This document shows, one piece after another, positions 8,285 to 15,728 of a stretch of 64,000 bases of DNA. The notes below the pieces were generated by a model. The model searched no databases and was not told the DNA's origin. It saw nothing but the letters and a program-made list of their open reading frames with translations. How positions within the stretch are numbered: position 1 is the first letter of the stretch; each line of letters begins with the position of its first letter. The stretch covers positions 1-64,000 of the forward strand of contig PVUG01000003.1 in the NCBI GenBank assembly GCA_003001975.1. The letters run 5' to 3'. The translations under genes and the position numbers were made by a program. Origin of the DNA: Martelella mediterranea (GTDB lineage Bacteria; Pseudomonadota; Alphaproteobacteria; Rhizobiales; Rhizobiaceae).

Positions 8285-9226
8285 ATGTCCGCAACGAATG
8301 ACATTTTGCCCAATCACGCCAAAGCTCCCGTCACCGACACATCGGCGCTGGGACTGAGCGCACTTTCCGCCATTTTCTGGGGAACGAATTTCGAAGCAAC
8401 GCGCATTGCGCTGTCCGGCCTTCCACCATGGACGGCCGCAGCCCTGCGGTTTGCGATCGCCGCCATCGCCATTCTGTTCTGGCTTCGCCTCAGCGGCGGT
8501 CTGGATTTCAGGGTGCTGCGGCGCAACCTGTTCGCCTATCTGGCGCTTGGTTGCGTCGGCGTGGCAGGGTTCAATGCCGCGCTGTTTCTGGGCATGCAGA
8601 CCTCAAGTCCCGTTACCGCGGCGCTGATCATGGGCACGACCCCGCTGACCACGAACCTGATCGATGCCGTCCTGCAACGCCGCCTGCCCGCCGCCGGCGC
8701 CGTTTTGGGCATGGCAATCAGCCTGTTCGGGGTTTCGCTGACCGTCGGAGCCTTTTCCGGAACCCGCTTCACATCCGGCGATCTCCTGATCCTGGCCGGA
8801 AGCCTCGCCTGGGCGCTCTATACCATCGGCTGCAGACGGGCCGTGACCGATGCCACGCCAATGCAGACCACCGCCTGGACGATGACCGCCGGCGCACTTG
8901 TCCTGCTGTTTGCCGCCTTCTTCTTCGAAACGCCGTTTACAGCACTCACGGCATCAACCGCACCGGCACTCGGCGCGGTGTTGTGGATGGCGGTTGTCGG
9001 CTCCGTTCTTGCCTACATCTTCTGGCAGATCGGCATTGCCAAGCGGGGGCCCGGCGCGACATCGGTGGTCTTCAACCTCGTACCGGTCTCCGCCCTCGTG
9101 ATTGCAGCCGTGTTCGGCAGGATGCCCGACCTTTATCAGGTCGCAGGCGTCGCCATAGCAATCTTCGGCATTCTGCTGGCAAGCGGCAGGTTGCCGCGGC
9201 TGAAGGCCTCTAGCGCTTCAGCTTGA
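8285..9226 (+). CDS. EamA/RhaT-family (DMT) permease
   Basis: 313 residues from the ATG at 8285, preceded by GAGG. Ten hydrophobic segments form two tandem EamA repeats (about 22-150 and 165-300), with WGTNFEATRIALSGLPPWTAAALRFAIAA opening the first and AYIFWQIGIAKRGPGATSVVFNLVPVSALVIA in the second. These are drug/metabolite transporters of the inner membrane, usually exporters of amino acids or other small metabolites. The divergent LysR gene is the probable regulator. The end overlaps the convergent methyltransferase gene by 17 bases. Confidence 0.92.
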   Translation: MSATNDILPNHAKAPVTDTSALGLSALSAIFWGTNFEATRIALSGLPPWTAAALRFAIAAIAILFWLRLSGGLDFRVLRRNLFAYLALGCVGVAGFNAALFLGMQTSSPVTAALIMGTTPLTTNLIDAVLQRRLPAAGAVLGMAISLFGVSLTVGAFSGTRFTSGDLLILAGSLAWALYTIGCRRAVTDATPMQTTAWTMTAGALVLLFAAFFFETPFTALTASTAPALGAVLWMAVVGSVLAYIFWQIGIAKRGPGATSVVFNLVPVSALVIAAVFGRMPDLYQVAGVAIAIFGILLASGRLPRLKASSASA

Positions 9227-10094
9227 TTTCCTCTGTGTTGAGCGCGTCGGCAAGGCGCGCCTTCGCCGAGCCGGGCTTCAGCGGCTTCTGCTGGCTTTCA
9301 TGCGGCGCCCAGCCGGAAACATAGATGATCGAGAAGGTGGCGCGGATACGGCCGTCGGCGTCGCTGTGCCGTTCGGCGTAGAGTTCGGCGGCGCGCAGGA
9401 AGAAGGCACGGCTGACGGGCCGCGTCGAGCGGTCGGCCAGCGGGTTGGTCATGCCCATGGCCCGCAAATCCGCCATCAGGTCGAACAGCGTGTCGTAGCG
9501 AACAGTGTAATTCTCCTGATCGACCACCGGCAGCGCAAAGCCGGCGCGCTGCAGCAAACCGCCGATATCGCGCACATCGGCAAAGGGAATGACACGCGGG
9601 CTGACCCCGCCATAAATCTCCGTTTCGGCCGTAATCAGACAGTCGCGCAGTTCACCAAGCGTGCCGGAACCGGGGATTGCAGCCAGAAACAGCCCGTCGG
9701 GCTTCAAGGCACGGCGGGCCTGAATGAAATAGCCGGGCGTATCATTGGTCAGATGCGCCACAAGCGGCGACAGCACAAGATTGAGCGACTGATCCTCCAG
9801 TCCCGGCAGTTCCAGCGGGGCAACCGCGACCGCGGTATCGGCGCTTGCAAAGGCCGCATCGCTTTCCACCCTTTGCATCCGGTCGATCTTGCCGGTGGCA
9901 AGCGCTGCCCTGGCAACCGTGCCGGTGACCCCGTGCAATTCAACGGCCTGCTCGAACTGCCGCTCGACGACGGCCAGCCGGTCGGCGATTTCTCCGGCAA
10001 CGAGATCGAGCAGAAAATCGGCGCCGGGCTTTGCCGCACGCCAGGCTTTCAGCCGGTTCGCCTCCACGCGTCGTGCATCGAAAACCTGTTCCAT
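9210..10094 (-). CDS. SAM-dependent methyltransferase, BioC/NDUFAF5-like
   Basis: 294 residues from the ATG at 10094, chosen because GGAAAGG lies 9 bases upstream and the resulting MEQVFDARRVEANRLKAWR matches the usual start of this rhizobial family; two upstream starts lack a proper ribosome site. The FLLDLVAGEIADRLAVVERQFEQAVELHG region leads into a class I methyltransferase core (LNLVLSPLVAHLTNDTPGYFIQARRALKPDGLFLAAIPGSGTLGELRDCL). The relatives are BioC, which methylates malonyl-ACP in biotin synthesis, and the mitochondrial complex I factor NDUFAF5. The neighbourhood (comF, grxC) does not decide the substrate. Confidence 0.83.
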   Translation of the reverse strand: MEQVFDARRVEANRLKAWRAAKPGADFLLDLVAGEIADRLAVVERQFEQAVELHGVTGTVARAALATGKIDRMQRVESDAAFASADTAVAVAPLELPGLEDQSLNLVLSPLVAHLTNDTPGYFIQARRALKPDGLFLAAIPGSGTLGELRDCLITAETEIYGGVSPRVIPFADVRDIGGLLQRAGFALPVVDQENYTVRYDTLFDLMADLRAMGMTNPLADRSTRPVSRAFFLRAAELYAERHSDADGRIRATFSIIYVSGWAPHESQQKPLKPGSAKARLADALNTEEIKLKR

Positions 10095-10172
10095 CGATAG
10101 CGGCCTTTCCAGTTCACTCATCCTGCCAATTAGGGAGTCGTAAAGCATCCGTCAACGCGCTACGCTGAAGAC

Positions 10173-10958
10173 ATGGATGAGATCACACCACGGAAAGTTC
10201 AGACGATACGCGCCCGTTCCGCCGCTCTGGCACGCGATGCGCTGGCCTCGCTCGGCAATGTCGTCTTTCCGCCCGTGTGTGCGGCCTGCGGGAGAACCAC
10301 CGGCACGCATCGCGCACTCTGCGTTGCCTGCTGGAGCGATATCCGCTTCATAGAACGGCCCTATTGTGCGGTGCTTGGAACACCGTTTTCACATGATCTC
10401 GGGCCGGATATCATCAGCGCGGAAGCCATTGCCAACCCGCCGGATTTCGACCGGCTGCGCTCGGCCGCCTTTTATTCCGGAACGGTGCGTAATCTGGTTC
10501 ACGCCCTCAAATATCGCGACAATACCCATCTTGCGGTCATGATGGCCGAATGGATGCGCCGCGCCGATGACGGGATGATCGCGCGTTGCGACGGCATTGC
10601 CGCCGTGCCCCTGCATCCCACGCGCATGATGTCGCGCCGCTTCAATCAATCGGCCGAACTGGCACGCAATCTGGCAAAACTGACCGGCAAGCCCTTTCTG
10701 CCGGGGCTGCTCAGGCGCAAACGGCGCACCAGCCAACAGGTCGGCCTGTCGCGCACAGCCCGCGAGGACAATGTGCGCGGGGCCTTCGCGCTTTCCCCCG
10801 ACCGCGAGGATGCGGTATTCGGCCGTTCCATCCTGCTGATCGATGATGTCTACACCACCGGCGCCACGGTTTCGGCCGCAGCGCGGGCCCTGAGGCGCAA
10901 GGGGGCAGCCGAGATCAGTGTTTTGACCTTTGCACGCGTTCTCGATGAAACTATATGA
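10173..10958 (+). CDS. comF: ComF-family phosphoribosyltransferase-like protein
   Basis: 261 residues. The N-terminal double zinc finger is visible as CAACG ... CVACW plus YCAVLG, and the C-terminal type I phosphoribosyltransferase fold carries the PRPP loop ILLIDDVYTTGAT with Asp224-Asp225. ComF relatives act in DNA uptake in competent bacteria; in non-competent Rhizobiales the role is not settled. The gene starts an apparent four-gene operon with grxC, a nitrilase-family gene and a DUF1178 gene, and is divergent from the methyltransferase. Confidence 0.92.
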   Translation: MDEITPRKVQTIRARSAALARDALASLGNVVFPPVCAACGRTTGTHRALCVACWSDIRFIERPYCAVLGTPFSHDLGPDIISAEAIANPPDFDRLRSAAFYSGTVRNLVHALKYRDNTHLAVMMAEWMRRADDGMIARCDGIAAVPLHPTRMMSRRFNQSAELARNLAKLTGKPFLPGLLRRKRRTSQQVGLSRTAREDNVRGAFALSPDREDAVFGRSILLIDDVYTTGATVSAAARALRRKGAAEISVLTFARVLDETI

Positions 10959-11002
10959 GGGGTGAACCTCGAGGCTTTCAACGAAAGGATACCGGAAACA
11001 CC

Positions 11003-11269
11003 ATGGCGAATGTCGAGATATACACGCGCGAATTTTGCGGTTTCTGCACCCGTGCGAAAAAGCTGCTGTCCGACAAGGGCGTTGATTTTACCGAGTACAA
11101 CGCCACCGAAACCCCGGACGTCCGCGCAACGATGATCCAGCGCGCTAACGGAAGCTCGACCTTTCCGCAGGTTTTCATCGACGATCGCCACATTGGCGGT
11201 TGCGACGATCTTTTCGCACTCGAGCATGCCGGCAAGCTCGACCCGCTTCTTTCCGCACAGGACGACTGA
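11003..11269 (+). CDS. grxC: Glutaredoxin 3 (dithiol)
   Basis: 88 residues starting MANVEIYTREFCGFC, with the dithiol active site Cys12-Gly-Phe-Cys15 and the glutathione-binding features STFPQVFIDD and GGCDDLFALE. It reduces protein and mixed disulfides at the expense of glutathione in the cytosol. The internal ATG at 11003 is preferred over an upstream in-frame start because it gives the canonical length. It ends immediately before the nitrilase start (TGA then ATG without a gap), so the two are cotranscribed. Confidence 0.96.
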   Translation: MANVEIYTREFCGFCTRAKKLLSDKGVDFTEYNATETPDVRATMIQRANGSSTFPQVFIDDRHIGGCDDLFALEHAGKLDPLLSAQDD

Positions 11270-12142
11270 ATGACCCGTTTCACCGCCGCCGCCCTGCAGA
11301 TGCGCTCCGGCACCGAGCCGGAGAAAAACGCCGCAACACTGTCCGAACTGGTGCATGAGGCCGCCGCCAAAGGCGCGCAATACATCCAGACGCCGGAAAT
11401 GACAGGCGCTGTGCAGAAGGATCGCAAGGCGCTGATGGCCGTGCTGAAAGGCGAGGACGAGGATATCATCGTCCGCACGGCCTCTGGCCTTGCCCGCGAA
11501 TGCGGCGTTTACCTGCATATCGGCTCGACCGCGATCGCCGTGGGCGATGGCATGGTTGCCAACCGCGCATTGCTGTTTGCGCCTGATGGCACGGTTACAG
11601 CACGCTACGACAAGATCCACATGTTCGATGTCGATCTCGACAATGGCGAGAGCTGGCGTGAAAGCGCGGTCTACCGCCCTGGCGAGAATGCAAATCTGGC
11701 CGGGCTGCCGTTTGCAAAGATCGGCATGGGCATCTGTTATGACGTGCGCTTTCCCGATCTTTTCCGGGCTTATGCCCTGGCCGGCGCGGATGTACTGACG
11801 GCCCCCGCCGCCTTTACCAGACAGACCGGTGAAGCCCACTGGCATGTGCTGCAGCGCGCGCGCGCCATCGAAAACGGCGCGTTCATGATTTCGGCAGCGC
11901 AGGCAGGCCAGCATGATGACGGCCGCGAGACCTTCGGCCATTCGATCATCATCGACCCGTGGGGCCGCATTCTGGCCGAAGCCGGCGATGCGGGCGAAGC
12001 CGTGATCACCGCCGAAATCGACACCGATGCCGTGACGCAGGCGCGCGGCAAGGTGCCCAATTTGAAGAACATCCGTGCTTTCACGCTTCTTGAAAGCGGC
12101 AACAGCCAAGGGGCCGGCGAAAAGGCCACAGCGAAAGACTGA
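11270..12142 (+). CDS. Carbon-nitrogen hydrolase (Nit1/Nit2-like omega-amidase family)
   Basis: 290 residues with the complete nitrilase-superfamily triad: Glu43 (QTPEMTG), Lys115 (YDKIHMFDVDL) and Cys156 (GMGICYDVRFPD). The branch with DVRFPDLFRAYALAGADVLTAPAAFT is that of Nit1/Nit2, which remove amide nitrogen from alpha-keto amides or deaminated glutathione. The position directly behind grxC fits a metabolite-repair role toward deaminated glutathione (inference). Four bases separate it from the DUF1178 gene. Confidence 0.92.
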   Translation: MTRFTAAALQMRSGTEPEKNAATLSELVHEAAAKGAQYIQTPEMTGAVQKDRKALMAVLKGEDEDIIVRTASGLARECGVYLHIGSTAIAVGDGMVANRALLFAPDGTVTARYDKIHMFDVDLDNGESWRESAVYRPGENANLAGLPFAKIGMGICYDVRFPDLFRAYALAGADVLTAPAAFTRQTGEAHWHVLQRARAIENGAFMISAAQAGQHDDGRETFGHSIIIDPWGRILAEAGDAGEAVITAEIDTDAVTQARGKVPNLKNIRAFTLLESGNSQGAGEKATAKD

Positions 12143-12146
12143 CCCC

Positions 12147-12575
12147 GTGATCCACTATTCTCTCTCCTGTGACAACGGCCACGCCTTTGACGGCTGGTTT
12201 TCCGGCAGCGACGACTTCGACCGGCAGGTCGAAAGTGGTCTTCTCACCTGTCCGGTCTGCAATTCCGCATCGATCACAAAGGGATTGATGGCGCCGCAGG
12301 TCTCGACCGCGCGCAAGCAGGAGCAGCGCAAGACGGCGCTGGTCGACAAGGCCCAGCGGGAAGCGCTTGAGAAGCTGAAACAGGCCGTTACGGAAATCCG
12401 CGCCAATTCCGAGGATGTCGGCGCGCGTTTTCCCGAAGAAGCACGCAAGATCCACTACGGCGAGGCTGAAAAACGCGGCATTATCGGCGAGGCAAAATCG
12501 GAAGAGGTCCGTGATCTGCTTGAAGAAGGCATCGAGATCATGCCGCTGCCGACCCTGCCCGAAGACAAGAACTGA
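12147..12575 (+). CDS. DUF1178 family protein
   Basis: 142 residues from the GTG at 12147, which yields the family N-terminus MIHYSLSCDNGHAFDGWFSGSDDFDRQ; earlier in-frame starts lie inside the nitrilase gene. A CxxC at CPVCNS and the Cys in SCDNGHAF suggest a zinc-binding N-terminal unit, followed by a helical charged region and the family end YGEAEKRGIIGEAKSEEVRDLLEEGIEIMPLP. The function of DUF1178 is unknown. It commonly follows this nitrilase in alphaproteobacteria and is probably in the same transcript. Confidence 0.93.
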   Translation: MIHYSLSCDNGHAFDGWFSGSDDFDRQVESGLLTCPVCNSASITKGLMAPQVSTARKQEQRKTALVDKAQREALEKLKQAVTEIRANSEDVGARFPEEARKIHYGEAEKRGIIGEAKSEEVRDLLEEGIEIMPLPTLPEDKN

Positions 12576-12615
12576 GTTTAGGCGACGATCCGGCGAAAGC
12601 GGCCATTTATGGAAA

Positions 12616-12691
12616 TGGTGGAGCCGAGCGGGATCGAACCGCCGACCTCTGCAGTGCGATTGCAGCGCTCTCCCAGCTGAGCTACGGCCCC
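12616..12691 (-). tRNA. tRNA-Ala (anticodon CGC)
   Basis: The reverse complement folds into a standard cloverleaf: acceptor GGGGCCG/CGGCTCC, D arm GCTC...GAGC, anticodon arm CTGCA-ATCGCAC-TGCAG with anticodon CGC, and T arm with GGTTCGATCCC. The discriminator is A and the CCA end is encoded (12616-12618). Confidence 0.96.
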
Positions 12692-12998
12692 ATATTGGCG
12701 ACCACGCTGATACTCCAAACGCCTGTGTCAGGCAAGCATCAAGACGCGCAAACGAGGCCGAAATCGAGCGCGGACCCGATGGCAGATTGCCGCAGCCCCG
12801 CCCCGGCAGGCACCGGTCGAGCATGTTCCATGGTTGCGACTGCAGGGCCTGTTATCAGGTTGCGGCGAAAGCCCGATGTGCCGTCGGAAAAGGCTCTCCC
12901 CGTCTGCGGCAAGGGCCGTCGGCAGCTTTATCCATGACGAAGTCATTTGCATTTACGCTTATATGAACACAGGATTAATAAGTTGTTTTTGTTATATT

Positions 12999-13014
12999 TT
13001 TCATAAATATGAAA
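12999..13014. promoter_or_regulatory. Palindromic operator-like site upstream of the porin
   Basis: TTTCATA-AA-TATGAAA, a perfect 7-bp inverted repeat with a 2-base centre, in an AT-rich stretch about 250 bases before the porin start. The size and symmetry suit a dimeric regulator, but none can be named. Confidence 0.45.
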
Positions 13015-13041
13015 CATTAGGCAGTAACCGTATAAATACGC

Positions 13042-13069
13042 CATTCGGCACGGAAAAAGTTGCCGAATG
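13042..13069. promoter_or_regulatory. Inverted repeat in the porin upstream region
   Basis: CATTCGGCA, 10-base spacer CGGAAAAAGT, TGCCGAATG. A 9-bp perfect stem with no T run after it, so not an intrinsic terminator. It lies about 200 bases before the porin ATG and could be a 5'-leader hairpin or an operator. Confidence 0.4.
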
Positions 13070-13267
13070 ACAACACACCGGCCTCAAACCGAGTGAAAAT
13101 TCCACGACCAATGCAAGAATCCGCCATCGGTAGTTGTGCTTGAAACAAGTAAACGTATAGTCGGTGCTGCAATCGTCGGGAATTGATAGATCATAAAAAT
13201 AACCGAGTGCGTCACGGCATTCCTGCGTTCAAGTGATGATTTCCAAGGGCTCTGGAGAGTACTGACC

Positions 13268-14326
13268 ATGAAGACCAAATTATTGCTCATCGGCTCCGCT
13301 TCGATGCTCGCGACCGCCACTGGCGCCAATGCGGCAGACCCGGTTGTGGTGATCGAACCCGTGACGGCCAATTACGTCGAAGTCTGCGACGCTTTCGGCA
13401 GTGGTTATTTCTATGTTCCGGGCACGGAGACCTGCCTCAGTGTTGGCGGTTATGTCCGTTTCGAGACCAAGTTCGGCGGCATCCAGACCGGCTCCAGCGC
13501 CGATGGCGACTGGTACCCCTATGTGAAGGCCAATCTCGCGATCACCGCGAAGACCGATACCGAACTGGGCACGCTGACATCGAGAATGGTCCCGGAATTC
13601 TATTTTTATTCCAACGGGACCGGAGACGAGGTCAAGTTTGACGAGGCCTATATCGAGATCGGCAACGCGGTTGCGCTGCGCGCCGGTTACATCAAGGGCT
13701 ACTGGAACCAGGACCTCTGGGGCGAACTCGACAATATCGACAATGTGAGCCGCTATAACTCCATTCGCCTCGGTTATTACGGCGCCGACCATTTTCAGGC
13801 GGCGCTGTCTGTCGACGCGATGACGCCGGATGATGTCGGCACGGATGACCTTGCCAAGCTCGGCCTTTCCGCCCGTCTCGGCTATGTTGTCTCCGACAGC
13901 AATTACCTGAAACTCGATGCCGCCTATGATACCCACAACGAGACCTATGCGATCCGTCCCTGGGCCGGTTTCGGCATCGGTCCCGGCACGTTGGAAATCG
14001 CCGGTCTCTACGAAAGCGGCTTTATCGCCTACGGTCCGGATTTCACTGCGGCGAACTGGGACGATTCACCGATTGCGGACACCTATCTGAAATACGCGGT
14101 CGCCGCCAACTACTACTTCAATGTCACCGAGGACCTGATTCTGGCGCCGCAGGCGCAGTATAATGTGGCCAGCAATGACAAGGTTTTCTGGGAAGCCGGC
14201 GCCACGGCCGACTGGGAGATCGTCGATGATTTCCACCTCAGAACCAACGTCAACTATGCTTTTCTTGACGATGACTGGAACCAGCAGAACTGGTTCGGCT
14301 GGGTTCGCCTGGAACGCGATTTCTAG
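13268..14326 (+). CDS. Outer-membrane porin, alphaproteobacterial Porin_2 type
   Basis: 352 residues with a cleavable signal peptide (MKTKLLLIGSASMLATATGANA) and a mature chain beginning ADPVVVIEPV. CDAFGSGYFYVPGTETCLSVGGYVRFE is the diagnostic opening of Porin_2 porins of Rhizobiales, with the paired cysteines CDAFG...TCL. Alternating aromatic strands follow, and the protein ends WFGWVRLERDF, the terminal Phe being the usual outer-membrane assembly signal. It should form a trimeric beta-barrel for general diffusion of small solutes. At about 350 residues it has the usual size. It stands alone, with terminator hairpins downstream. Confidence 0.95.
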   Translation: MKTKLLLIGSASMLATATGANAADPVVVIEPVTANYVEVCDAFGSGYFYVPGTETCLSVGGYVRFETKFGGIQTGSSADGDWYPYVKANLAITAKTDTELGTLTSRMVPEFYFYSNGTGDEVKFDEAYIEIGNAVALRAGYIKGYWNQDLWGELDNIDNVSRYNSIRLGYYGADHFQAALSVDAMTPDDVGTDDLAKLGLSARLGYVVSDSNYLKLDAAYDTHNETYAIRPWAGFGIGPGTLEIAGLYESGFIAYGPDFTAANWDDSPIADTYLKYAVAANYYFNVTEDLILAPQAQYNVASNDKVFWEAGATADWEIVDDFHLRTNVNYAFLDDDWNQQNWFGWVRLERDF

Positions 14327-14371
14327 ACGCTTCCAGCACCTGTAACGCATTTTTCATGCAATGTTTCCGAT

Positions 14372-14394
14372 ACTCCCGGCCCTGCGCCGGGAGT
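14372..14394 (+). terminator. First hairpin after the porin gene
   Basis: ACTCCCGGC, loop CCTGC, GCCGGGAGT: a perfect 9-bp stem 45 bases after the porin stop, followed by only GTT. A near-identical hairpin with a proper T run occurs at 14584, on the far side of a repeat element. Confidence 0.75.
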
Positions 14395-14417
14395 GTTCAG
14401 ACTGCCGAAAAAACTGT

Positions 14418-14580
14418 AAGCAATCACAGCTTTGCCTATCCCTCCGCCGTCATTCCGGCCTTGAGCCGGAATCCAGTCAGCGCAAGTCCTTGCGCGCAAA
14501 AACTCTTTCTGAAGGCGCATAACAAGCGGCCCTGGATACCGGGGTATGACGAAAGAACGCGGGGCGAGCTTTGTCAACAA
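14418..14580. repeat. Long intergenic repeat element, copy B
   Basis: An inverted-orientation relative of 501-675, from AGCAATCACAGCTTTGCC to TTGTCAACAA. The hairpin ATTCCGG/CCGGAAT at 14452-14472 is intact. The partner hairpin near 14536-14548 has lost its loop: where the other copy has ATACCGG-(9 bases)-GGTAT, this one has ATACCGG directly joined to GGTAT. It lies downstream of the porin in the same orientation relative to the gene as copy A has to secA. Confidence 0.8.
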
Positions 14581-14583
14581 ACG

Positions 14584-14613
14584 GACTCCCGACCTTGCGC
14601 CGGGAGTGCTTTT
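14584..14613 (+). terminator. Second hairpin after the porin gene, with T run
   Basis: ACTCCCG (14584-14590) pairs with CGGGAGT (14600-14606), followed by GCTTTTT. It is a slightly diverged duplicate of 14372-14394 and looks like the original functional terminator. Confidence 0.8.
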
Positions 14614-14691
14614 TCTCCGTCACGGAGCAGGACCGGCCGCGTTTAGCAGGTCCTGCCGTGATGAGGATATGGCGCGAAACCTTGCCGGCAA

Positions 14692-15504
14692 TTATGCGCC
14701 GCGAGTATTGCTCGCTGCATTGACGTCGATATCGAACGGCGCCGCGCCTGAAAATTCGGCACGCGCATGCGCGCCGGGCGTGACTTCGTGAATGCCGGTG
14801 GTCATGCCGGTCAGCACGATATCGCCCTTCTTCAACATGCGGCCGCGCGCCTTGAGGTTTTCAGCCAGCTGGCGGATCGATTCCAGCGGCCCACCGCTTG
14901 GCTTGGCTGCCGAACCTTCCCCGGCAAGCGTGCCGTTGACCAGCATGCGCGATGTCATGGTCTCAAGCTCAAGCCTGTCCCAGCCCTCGATCACGGGGCC
15001 GACAATGGCACCGGCATTGTTTCCGTGATCGCTGACGACCGCGAGGGGACCGATGGCATTGAGGCTCGGCAGCGGAGAGGACGCGATCTCCGAGCCGGCA
15101 TGAATGCCTTCAAGCGCAGCCATGATGACCTCATCGGTAAAGCCTTCCGCCGACGGCTCCAGATCACGGGCAAGCACGGCCGTGAATTCCGCCTCCAGGG
15201 CCGCAAAGCCACCGTCAAAAACCGTCACCCCGGCAACGCCGCCTGCGGGAAGACGATGGACGTTTTCGGCAAAGATCGGTCCGACGATCCGCGTCGCCCC
15301 CAGCTTTTGCTGAAGGTCGGGATGCACGCCGGCAACCTTCCACCCGGCAACCGGCCGGCCGTCGAGTTCGAGGGCCTTGTCCTGAACCTGGTAGGCTTCG
15401 GCAAGCGTTTCCGGCAGCGGACCGGGGAACGCATCAAGGATTTTCGCCGCACGCCGCGCCTCGACGAAAGCGCTTGCCACGTCTTGGATGTCTTCTTCAG
15501 TCAT
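14692..15504 (-). CDS. 2-keto-4-pentenoate hydratase / FAH-superfamily enzyme (MhpD-like)
   Basis: 270 residues from the ATG at 15504, preceded by GGAAGAG. The fold is the FAH-superfamily hydratase branch: AYQVQDKALELDGRPVAGWKVAG, then GFAALEAEFTAVLARDL with the metal-binding acidic pair, and KKGDIVLTGMTTGIHEVTPG near the C-terminus. Relatives hydrate 2-hydroxypenta-2,4-dienoate or decarboxylate 2-oxo-dicarboxylates. It lies at the downstream end of the 6-deoxysugar cluster, about 220 bases beyond another FAH-superfamily gene, so it may act on a 2-keto-3-deoxy acid instead of an aromatic meta-cleavage product. No aromatic-degradation genes are nearby. Confidence 0.85.
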   Translation of the reverse strand: MTEEDIQDVASAFVEARRAAKILDAFPGPLPETLAEAYQVQDKALELDGRPVAGWKVAGVHPDLQQKLGATRIVGPIFAENVHRLPAGGVAGVTVFDGGFAALEAEFTAVLARDLEPSAEGFTDEVIMAALEGIHAGSEIASSPLPSLNAIGPLAVVSDHGNNAGAIVGPVIEGWDRLELETMTSRMLVNGTLAGEGSAAKPSGGPLESIRQLAENLKARGRMLKKGDIVLTGMTTGIHEVTPGAHARAEFSGAAPFDIDVNAASNTRGA

Positions 15505-15689
15505 GATCTCTTCCAGTATCCGGGAATTTCGTAACGGGCATTGCACCCACATGGTGCTTTACACCCGATTGCCGCCACAGGCGAGTGGACAGCCGGCAAC
15601 ATGACATAGGCGGTCACATGCTCAGCCCCGGATGTTTCCGGCACTGCATTGCCCGGCGATACTGCGGCCGGGCTCGCTTCTGCTCCAGC

Positions 15690-15715
15690 GGCGCGGGCGC
15701 AATGCCGCCCGCGCC
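15690..15715. terminator. Hairpin after the FAH hydrolase gene
   Basis: GGCGCGGGCG, 6-base loop, CGCCCGCGCC: a perfect 10-bp GC stem 13 bases beyond the stop codon of the minus-strand gene. No T run on either side. Confidence 0.5.
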
Positions 15716-15728
15716 ACCGGGATAAAGA

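Larger units (their letters stand above)
12692..13267. other. Intergenic region between tRNA-Ala and the porin gene
   Basis: About 575 bases with no gene that I can support. The first half is GC-rich like the surrounding genes; the second (12940-13260) is clearly AT-richer and probably holds the porin promoter and its control sites. Two inverted repeats are recorded separately at 12999-13014 and 13042-13069. Confidence 0.6.

Noticed and set aside
12834-13070. Frame ending near the porin leader
   Set aside because: Runs from GC-rich into AT-rich DNA with no consistent codon pattern and covers two inverted repeats.
15505-15728. Search for a small gene in the gap between the two FAH-superfamily genes
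   Set aside because: Only a GC hairpin is present; no frame with plausible composition and start.
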